Below are positions 10,317 to 16,024 of a stretch of 16,024 bases of DNA, in pieces. Both the position numbers and the translations under genes were made by a program. How positions within the stretch are numbered: the stretch's first letter is position 1; every line of letters starts with the position of its first letter. The stretch lies in the NCBI GenBank assembly GCA_027577415.1, contig JANBQS010000524.1, positions 1-16,024 of the forward strand, in the 5' to 3' direction. The notes beneath the pieces are model-generated. The model was not told the origin of the DNA, did not search any database, and saw only the letters and a list, made by a program, of their open reading frames with translations. This DNA comes from Coemansia sp. RSA 922 (lineage: Eukaryota; Kickxellomycota; Kickxellomycetes; Kickxellales; Kickxellaceae).

Positions 10317-10829
10317 ACCTTGCCAGCACAAATAAAGTAGAAGAAACATGATATGCATATTATTGTTACGATAACAAACGTGAATAAGACTTTTACGAGA
10401 ATAATAAATAAGTTTAGAAAGGTTCAAGGAAAACGTATATGAAAACTAAAAAACAATGTTACTCCCTCTATAGTCGTGGCGGCTTGGTCTGTGAAGCCAA
10501 TGCACTTGTTCTTTGTGATGGATCTTGAGTATCATCGCGGAGATAGAGATCTTGATGCTGAAGGGCGAGAAGATCTGCCATGAGACTCATGATCCGCAAC
10601 ATTATCAAGAGCATAGAAATGTGTGGTGCTGATTCCAAGCAACATGCAGCGCATAAGGCTGAACCGTTTCTGATGAACTTTTCTTCGTTGCTTTCATTTC
10701 CACCACAAGCAAGTGTATATATTTATTGTTGCTGTTATTGTAATTTTGCAACAAGGAGTTTATGGACAATATGAAGAAGCTATTTACCCATTGGCGTCTA
10801 CTCTGAAAGAATGCATTTAGAAGCGCCTT
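10317..10829. other. Intergenic, a GC-richer patch without a recognisable gene
   Basis: Bases 10470-10700 are less AT-rich than their surroundings and have short open stretches in several frames, none with a motif I recognise. This may be an old coding remnant. No RNA gene is seen. Confidence 0.35.
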
Positions 10830-10857
10830 TATTGGGTATTGGGTATTGGGTATTGGG
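10830..10857 (+). repeat. Tandem repeat (TATTGGG)4
   Basis: Four exact copies of the 7-mer TATTGGG, followed by one more G. It differs from the usual fungal telomere unit TTAGGG. Confidence 0.9.
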
Positions 10858-11290
10858 GAGCATAGTTCTGAGAGAAGAGAACTATTGTTCCATACAGTGC
10901 CTTGATGCAAATGCAAAAGCGATTGTTACTTGACAAGAGTATGTGCGAAAAACCAGGACTACATGTAGCATGCAATGCGACTTATGACATCCAGCAGAAT
11001 GTCTATAGATTGAGATGACAATATCTAACTGCACTAAACACTTTTGGAGTGAATATAATATTAGATGTGCACATCTCTGTTGTAAGATATATATGCGACA
11101 TGATTGACTATTTGATGGATTTATATGGCTAGACTGACTACGACAGAGCGGCTAATGTCCTTGAGCCATATTTCAACAGACATGATACACATCTTGGCTT
11201 TGCTGATGTTGGGTGGCATATGCTGGATCTACATTAAACGTGCAATGCTATTGGGTTTCTGCAAGGTTAAATGTGTCAATAATCGATGAC
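10858..11290. other. Intergenic, AT-rich
   Basis: No gene is supported. A 33-codon protein-like open stretch at 11136-11237 (+), containing HLGFADVGWHMLDLH, has no ATG and no family match. Confidence 0.4.
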
Positions 11291-11403
11291 TCTGGCTGTT
11301 ACAAGAGTAGATTTAAAATGTCAAACAATAAATATTAAAACAAGAGAATAAACTCCCCAAATCCCAGCCTAGTGCTGAATGGGAAAACAAATAAATACTA
11401 GCA
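11291..11403 (-). repeat. Dispersed repeat, copy A (inverted)
   Basis: The reverse complement of this segment matches 12458-12572 in collinear blocks: CTAGTATTTA, TCAGCACTAGGCTGGGA (17 bases identical), TTTATTGTTT-ACATTTTAAA and a CTACTC-GTAAC block. I infer two diverged copies of one element lying in opposite orientation on either side of the tRNA gene. Confidence 0.6.
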
Positions 11404-11433
11404 AGAAATACTGTGGAAATCCCAGTCAACTGC

Positions 11434-11471
11434 TGTCTCCTGTGATGTCACATATGGCTTCTATGTGACAT
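11434..11471 (+). repeat. 23-bp motif plus hairpin
   Basis: Bases 11434-11456 match 12418-12440 at 21 of 23 positions (TGTCTCCTGTGAnnTCACATATG). ATGTCACATA at 11445-11454 pairs perfectly with TATGTGACAT at 11462-11471 over a 7-base loop. This resembles terminal structure of a small inverted-repeat element. Confidence 0.55.
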
Positions 11472-11809
11472 GTGTACTGGGAGATTATATACTCGAGAAA
11501 GTACTGCAAGGCTACAGCTCTGAGAAGCATAAAAAATCAACATGAAGTTACTTGATTGATCCACTTGGATCTAATCCTGGGACTTCATGATGCTTTAACA
11601 GGTTCATATGGTAGTGTGGGAGCCAGTGGTACTCCTGCCTCTAGCCCCAAACAATGAGCTAAACCACGGACTCTGGTAGGACTGCATGTATGCTCTATCA
11701 AACAAAGGATATTGCATGTAACAAATACCAATTGACTAATTGACAACATATCAAATGATCCAAGTTTAGCTCAAAATGAGTACAGTTTGTGATTCAGAAA
11801 AAGGGGATG

Positions 11810-11820
11810 TAGCTCAGTGG
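11810..11820 (+). promoter_or_regulatory. RNA polymerase III A box
   Basis: TAGCTCAGTGG fits the internal A-box consensus in the D arm of the tRNA gene. Confidence 0.8.
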
Positions 11821-11863
11821 TAGAGTGTTCGCTTTGCACTTAGCAAGATTGCGAAATGCCCGG

Positions 11864-11874
11864 GGATCGAAACC
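11864..11874 (+). promoter_or_regulatory. RNA polymerase III B box
   Basis: GGATCGAAACC fits the B-box pattern (GWTCRANNC core) in the T arm, with A in place of the common T in the fourth core position region. Confidence 0.75.
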
Positions 11875-11891
11875 CCGCTTCTCCAAAATCA

Positions 11892-11898
11892 TTTTTTT
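11892..11898 (+). terminator. RNA polymerase III terminator
   Basis: Seven T residues begin six bases after the tRNA 3' end, as expected for polymerase III termination. Confidence 0.85.
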
Positions 11899-12250
11899 CA
11901 TTATGAATCTCTAATTATATTATGCATTTTTCTTTTTTTTTTTTTTAGCTTGCCTTAAATAATTTGCAAAAAGAAAAAAATTCATCTTTTTCTTTTTGTC
12001 ATGTTTTTTGGATAATAATTTTACTATTTGAACGTCTAGTATTTATATCCTTGCTAGTTCATGAACCAAAGGTAGAATTATTATCTGATTAGCTTTATCA
12101 TATATATGCTAGTAAAAATGAAGTACTACTGTTAGAGGCAGGTGGTATTCAATTAAATTTAATGTCCAAGACAAGTAGATGGTGTAATATTTAACCAGCT
12201 AGCTGCTCTCTTGGAGCAAAGTGTAAAGTTATTATATCATTTGTTCCTTC
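11899..12250. other. AT-rich spacer
   Basis: Very AT-rich, with a T14 run at 11933-11946. No gene or clear repeat is seen. Confidence 0.5.
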
Positions 12251-12340
12251 TATTTATGTGCTTGCCTGCTCAGCATTCAGGTTGGGAACTGGGTGTATTT
12301 TTTCTTTGTTTATTTTATTTTAATATTTTTTTGTGGAAGA
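12251..12340 (+). repeat. Dispersed repeat, copy C (diverged)
   Basis: The CCTGCTCAGCATTCAGGTTGGGAA region resembles the core of copy B (CCTACTCAGCACTAGGCTGGGAA) in the same orientation and is likewise followed by a T-rich stretch. It is probably a third, more diverged copy. Confidence 0.4.
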
Positions 12341-12417
12341 CATTCTCTTAACAAACACCATCACCTCATTCAGTTTTAGAAGGGCACCTCTCACATGTGA
12401 TCATCATGGTCAATCGA

Positions 12418-12572
12418 TGTCTCCTGTGACATCACATATGATGGCCATTATTATTCACTAGTATTTAATGGTTTGCCTACTCAGCACTAGGCTGGGAATC
12501 AGAGATTTTTCTTCTCCTATTTTATAATTTATTGTTTAACATTTTAAAAAGCTACTCTAGTAACTGCACCAG
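12418..12572 (+). repeat. Dispersed repeat, copy B
   Basis: It contains the second copy of the 23-bp motif (12418-12440), then the block shared in inverted orientation with 11291-11403, including the identical 17-mer at 12481-12497. It ends close to the transposase relic at 12598, so it may be a terminal part of that element or an unrelated insertion. Confidence 0.55.
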
Positions 12573-12597
12573 TCAGTAATTTGAATTTGTTGAGGCA

Positions 12598-12988
12598 TTA
12601 GAGGCACAGGTACCTGAACTGCTGGTTTATCCCTAGATCCAATGGCTGGAGAACACATGTCAAATTCTTTGGCAAGTTGTCAATACTGGCTTCCAGGGCA
12701 TTAAGGGCTTTCTTGCTTCCTATATTGACATGGGGGGGCAGTTATCAAGAATGAGCACAGGCTTGTTAGAGTCAAGATGATGTTGGCAGAGCCAGATACC
12801 CAGGTGATAAACAGCACACTTGTCAGTTGACCATGGTTAGCAACATTGAAAATACTGTCATCACCAAGGGCATTAGCTATGAACACACTATCATCCTTGT
12901 GGAAAATAGGAAACAGGGGTAGCTTATGACTGCCATTGCCATTGCATGCCAACACAAAGTGCACAGAGATCTTGGCACTCATTCCCTA
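12598..12988 (-). pseudogene. Degenerate pogo/Tigger-like DDE transposase (DDE_1 superfamily)
   Basis: On the minus strand the reading passes through three frames. The first part (12982-12800) has SAKISVHFVLACNGNGSHKL and a GQLTSVLFITW block, which resemble the start of the DDE_1 catalytic domain and its F-x-x-W region. After a frameshift at about 12790-12806 comes KPVLILDNCPP, the second catalytic Asp block. After a second shift at the G7 run (12732-12738) comes NLTCVLQPLDLGINQQF, the third catalytic block (LQPLD) at about 12637-12651. The DNA-binding N-terminal half is missing, so this cannot encode an active enzyme. The family assignment comes from motif memory, and no search was run. Confidence 0.65.
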
Positions 12989-13028
12989 TATCTTAGCATT
13001 AAATGCATATATTTTACTCAGTAATTAG

Positions 13029-13243
13029 TGTAGGATTTCGATGCTCAATGACGATATCCGACATTTTTATTGTGCCTAATATCAACGGCTGTAATCAACA
13101 GTGCCTTGATCATGAGCAGTAGCACCGTTACTGCCCCATGGACCATTTGCCCTATATAAGGGGCTGTGCACCAGCAGCTGTAGACTAGTTAGGCAATCAC
13201 CTTTTATCTTTATTACTTTTTATTTATTCAAATACAAAAGACG
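13029..13243 (+). mobile_element. LTR-like segment, possibly a solo or relic LTR
   Basis: The segment begins TGTAGG, carries a TATA box (TATATAAG, 13153-13160), then an A/T-rich downstream part ending near AAGACG. It is followed by a primer-binding-site-like TGGTGAACTTAGGC at 13251. A related junction occurs in inverted orientation at the right edge of the window. The block is GC-richer than its neighbours. The left boundary is uncertain, and no matching second LTR in the same orientation is visible. Confidence 0.5.
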
Positions 13244-13250
13244 TAAGGAC

Positions 13251-13305
13251 TGGTGAACTTAGGCATTAGCTGCAAACAACTCGCATACTCCAAACCTACA
13301 ATTAG
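13251..13305 (+). other. Putative primer-binding site and 5' internal region of an LTR element
   Basis: TGGTGAACTTAGGC and the following 40 bases align with small gaps to the minus strand of 15895-15947 (TGGTGACTTAGGC and onward, both reaching a CAAA-CTACA block). The TGG start just after an LTR-like end fits a tRNA-type or self-priming site. Confidence 0.45.
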
Positions 13306-13743
13306 TATGCACAATATCCCAATACCTACACAGAAAAATAAACAATGGTAACCCACATAAATACTGAATGTAAGTGCCAATTCATTAACATTGTAGAGGT
13401 CTGATAGATGAAGGCCATTGAAAGTGGTATGGAATTCACTCCTCCATGTGGTGATTTCTACAAGAGAATAAGAAATAAGTGGAGATTTGGTATTGGTAAT
13501 GGTAACTCAGCTAATGATATTTCCCATCATCATCTCATAAATAGTTTTAAACTCATCAAATTGTATACACTAATAACAGTGCAAATGATCTCCACTCCCA
13601 CAGTCCATGAGGATGGCTCTCAGCTTGTCTAAAAGTTTGTTTGTAGTTGCCATCTCTCCTTGCTCATCCATTTTGTTCAACAACATGGCAAACTCCTCAT
13701 ATGCCAAGATCAAGTAAAGGTTTTTGTCTACCTTGATGTTTCA
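13306..13743 (-). pseudogene. Unrecognised degenerate coding relic
   Basis: One minus-strand frame reads as protein-like for about 56 codons (13740-13573, including AYEEFAMLLNKMDEQGEM and LLDKLRAILMDCGSG). It then continues past in-frame stops at 13572-13570 and 13509-13507 for about 80 more codons (SPLISYSLVEITTWRSEF). Stops, lack of an ATG and position between retroelement pieces argue for a decayed gene, perhaps gag-like, but I do not recognise the family. A 74-codon plus-strand reading at 13408-13632 overlaps it and looks less protein-like. Confidence 0.35.
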
Positions 13744-14192
13744 ATGGGACAAGGAGTTTAAGACCCCATATTCAAGATTTCACTGGCCCTCAACAGTAGT
13801 GTATTATTCATTCTGTTTGTTAATACACCCATGTATGAGGCATTCTACCTAGTTACTTGTAAACTATGTAGAGCCACAGCTAAGTACTTCTGGTAAACCA
13901 GGGCAGAAATGTAGTTAAAATATATCTGCAATTAGGAACAAATGGATGGGCACTCACTACAGCTTTTATGCAACATCTATATAGGGGTCAGTAAATAATC
14001 TAATTTACTACATCAAGTGTACATAACATCGTTCACTAGCAAATGAGTATTACAGGGTGATATTTAAATATTGAGAATTAGTAACTGACATTATAAATAC
14101 TACCTTTATTCCAGTAATTCTCAGCCCTGTAGTTTACAACACAGTAGGAGTTTTATGTGATATTTAAGTATTATTGGAACAATAGCCTATTG
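13744..14192. other. AT-rich spacer, possible continuation of the relic
   Basis: Short minus-strand protein-like stretches (for example ALVYQKYLAVALHSLQV near 13870-13920) suggest the neighbouring relic extends upstream in other frames. No intact gene is seen. Confidence 0.3.
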
Positions 14193-14216
14193 TTTTTTTT
14201 TTTTTTTAAAAAAAAA
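14193..14216. repeat. T15-A9 homopolymer junction
   Basis: Fifteen T are followed directly by nine A, forming an 18-base perfect palindrome. On the minus strand the T15 is a poly-A stretch that could be the tail of the minus-strand non-LTR element to its right. Confidence 0.6.
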
Positions 14217-14502
14217 GTCCTTGATCAACTAGCTACAGAGGGTCAAGCACTTCTGTGCAAATGTCCAAATAACTAAAGACTATCCTGAGACTGCTTAGAA
14301 GAGAGCATATTAGAGGGTTCTGAGTATTTTTGGGTGGGATAGTTTTGCCATGATTAGGTGCATGTCATGCTGTTAACATGTGCTACAGACTGATTGCCAG
14401 GAGGGGTGCAGAACTCTGGTGGTTGGGGGATCACCCTCCTACAATAGTATAGCCTATCAGTGTATAAGCCCTCTCACTACACAAGAGGGCAGAATAGATT
14501 CC

Positions 14503-15300
14503 TTATTCCTCTTTACATTGGTTTATTGTTATACCCAAAGCCTTGAGCAGCATCAGTGCCATAATAAGCAAAGAGTAGAGCTTGCTCCATTCCACAAATG
14601 CAGTAGCATTGTCAGTGTACCTATGCAATTCCAAGACATGAATATCATGATAGTCAGGAGCTGGCTTGACAATTAATGATGACCACATGCAGTTGACAGG
14701 AGATATAAACATTGGCACTACAATATACTGGATTAGCTTAGAGTAGCCACCTTTGACAATGCTGAGCTTGATAATAACTCATATATCACAGAATCGACAT
14801 GGTGAGTCCATTTGCCAAGCAATACACCCACAACACATAGGTATATCCAGAACTGGGCTGTCAGGTAAGTTGAAGTAATAATAGAATTAGATACTCATAT
14901 TCAAATATGTTTTCACTCCATATACTTCCATGCTACTGCATATACTTTGCACCAAGCTGCCCAAGCCAGCACTCAGGCATGACTGGCACTGGAAAGCCAT
15001 TCATGCTGTTAAGTTGAATATTTGTATTTTGATAGTAAAAATAAATTACTAGAAACAAGACCCTGTTCCTTGCTCTATTGTCATGAAAAACTGTTTCTTG
15101 TACCTGTCCTTTATGCTGATCTGATTTATTAACTGATCAATATTGTTAGCACATTTGTTGCTAACAAGAATACAGGCAGAAAAGACACCAGTAACAAGCC
15201 AGGTAGATGGGAATGAGTTCAAAATGCTGAACAAGCAGGGACAGTGTCATGAAGAACTAATCACGATCACTAAATCAGTGTACTGGGCAAGGGTTTGTGG
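14503..15300 (-). pseudogene. Decayed non-LTR (LINE-type) reverse transcriptase
   Basis: Read on the minus strand, 15234-15049 gives SILNSFPSTWLVTGVFSA and a KKQFFMTIEQ block, resembling the N-terminal LINE reverse-transcriptase region (ILN-R-L-WL, then the first catalytic Asp block). Near 14830-14810 is LANGLTMSI, like the NG-xS strand. Bases 14718-14503 give HRYTDNATAFVEWSKLYSLL, then KALGITINQCKEE, which fit the YADD catalytic block and the IN-xKSE block in the right order and spacing. The catalytic YADD has become YTDN and stops interrupt the frame, so it is inactive. Assignment rests on motif order; confidence is moderate. Confidence 0.5.
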
Positions 15301-15512
15301 CTAAGCCACAGTAGAACATTGTTATTTAAAGGAGTTTATTGTTGTTTACAAAATAGAACTCTTTATCTTCTCTTTTATTTATTTGAATTACATTCTAGTA
15401 TCACACAAGGGGAAATAGATATCAGAAAGAAAAGAGGGAATGTAATGGCAATTGCTCTCTTATCTGTTGTCTTTGGTAAACTTCAGCTACTTATTACAAA
15501 CATTCTGACAAT
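15301..15512. other. Spacer without a recognisable gene
   Basis: AT-rich, with only short open stretches. Nothing is supported. Confidence 0.4.
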
Positions 15513-15920
15513 ATGATTACACTGCTTGACCCTCTAAACTACCATCAATGGTTTACCACTAGGAATACCACTAGAGATATAGCAGAATATGTGAAGTTGT
15601 ACCTTAATTTATTTTGTGATGACAGTAGTACCAATAAAAAAGAAGAATGGTTTTGTAGTGTTGACTTCAAGGAAGCATTTCCACAGCTATACAGGTATAC
15701 CTGCCAAGTGTACCAAGTGCAGCACAATTGGTGCTTTGCCTGGGAGTTTGCTATCTGCAGCCATGAAGTTTGTGTGTGCCACTTTGGCAATGACATGGCT
15801 GTATCATCAAAGCCAATGAACGTCACCACACCTGAGGGCTGGCATGCCTTTATTGAGCTCTTGGTCAACTGGTCAATGTGTGAGGACTCCCAGCTTGGCT
15901 GCTGTAGATTTGTAGTCTAG
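15513..15920 (+). CDS. Hypothetical 135-residue reading frame, probably a transposon fragment
   Basis: The frame opens with MITLLDPLNYHQWF and contains LYLNLFCDDSSTNKKEEW. That recalls the DD-[TS]-S-x-N-x-x-KW block of large fungal transposon proteins (KDZ-like group), but the following residues do not clearly fit and a frameshift near 15640-15660 is possible. It overlaps a 107-residue reading on the minus strand and ends beside the inverted LTR/PBS junction. I do not assign a function. It is more likely a relic than a working gene. Confidence 0.25.
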   Translation: MITLLDPLNYHQWFTTRNTTRDIAEYVKLYLNLFCDDSSTNKKEEWFCSVDFKEAFPQLYRYTCQVYQVQHNWCFAWEFAICSHEVCVCHFGNDMAVSSKPMNVTTPEGWHAFIELLVNWSMCEDSQLGCCRFVV

Positions 15921-16024
15921 CTTATTTGGCGTTAGCCTAAGTCACCATTCTAATGTCTCGTATTAAATAAAATAATAAAAGATATAAGAAGTGAGTTAAA
16001 AGAAACCTAAGCCCGTAATGCCGT
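15895..16024 (-). mobile_element. LTR end plus primer-binding site, truncated by the window edge (inverted copy)
   Basis: On the minus strand the T/A-rich LTR end (TTTATTATTTTATTTAATAC, then GAGACA ending at 15954) leads to TGGTGACTTAGGC at 15947-15935. About 40 further bases resemble 13251-13305. It is therefore a diverged relative of the LTR at 13029 in opposite orientation. The start of this LTR lies outside the window. Confidence 0.5.

Larger units (their letters stand above)
11803..11885 (+). tRNA. tRNA-Ala (anticodon UGC) with an 11-base intron
   Basis: The cloverleaf folds fully: acceptor GGGGATG/CTTCTCC, D stem GCTC/GAGT, anticodon stem TTCGC/GCGAA, T stem CGGGG/CCCCG and discriminator A at 11885. 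The G3-U70 pair is the hallmark of alanine identity. The anticodon TGC is at 11835-11837. The intron is at 11839-11849, at the canonical position after base 37; its GCAA can pair with TTGC of the anticodon loop. The mature length is 72 bases before CCA addition. Acceptor pair 6-67 is a T-T mismatch. The T loop begins with A instead of the usual T54, although the promoter box is intact. Confidence 0.9.

Noticed and set aside
10830..10857. Interstitial telomere
   Set aside because: The unit is TATTGGG, not TTAGGG, and only four copies exist. It is kept only as a tandem repeat.
10580..10916. Short open frames of 64 and 103 codons
   Set aside because: Mutually overlapping on opposite strands, with no motif and no conserved-looking core.
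11136..11237. 33-codon protein-like stretch (+)
   Set aside because: Too short, no ATG, bounded by stops and matching no family I recognise.
11434..12440. CRISPR-like repeats
   Set aside because: Only two copies of a 23-mer nearly 1 kb apart, with no regular spacers, in a eukaryotic context.

Overview
The window looks like nuclear DNA of a filamentous, probably early-diverging fungus. The two protein genes are a three-RRM RNA-binding protein of the fungal Csx1/Ngr1/Nam8 type and a P5B-type ATPase. They show CT-rich, ATG-free leaders, a short intron with a GTATGT donor, and few or no introns elsewhere. A Kickxellomycotina-like (Zoopagomycota) source is a guess from overall flavour and nothing in the window proves it.

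Layout. Bases 1-9393 form a GC-richer gene block. After an upstream tract with no convincing gene (1-729) comes a 1.15-kb pyrimidine-rich leader (730-1882) without a single ATG. It leads into the RNA-binding protein gene (1883-4768, +). Its stop lies 178 bases from the stop of the convergent P5B ATPase gene (4947-9393, -). The ATPase gene is best read as two exons: a short exon encoding a signal peptide, a 115-base intron, and a long exon encoding a cysteine-rich lumenal or extracellular domain followed by the pump.

Bases 9394-16024 are AT-rich and contain no intact protein gene that I can defend. They hold an intron-containing tRNA-Ala(UGC) gene at 11803-11885 and small repeats and palindromes. 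The rest is a graveyard of mobile elements: a frameshifted pogo/Tigger-like DDE transposase (12598-12988, -), an LTR-like segment with a TATA box and a putative primer-binding site (13029-13270, +), and a diverged inverted copy of that LTR/PBS junction running off the right edge (15895-16024, -). There is also a decayed non-LTR reverse transcriptase (about 14503-15300, -) and two unrecognised coding-like relics.

The two genes have no obvious shared pathway. One is a post-transcriptional regulator; the other is a membrane pump of the family that moves polyamines (ATP13A2/Ypk9 group). The most interesting items are the secreted-type cysteine-rich front end on the P5B pump, the altered residues of its membrane-helix-4 signature, and the ATG-free leader of the RNA-binding protein gene.
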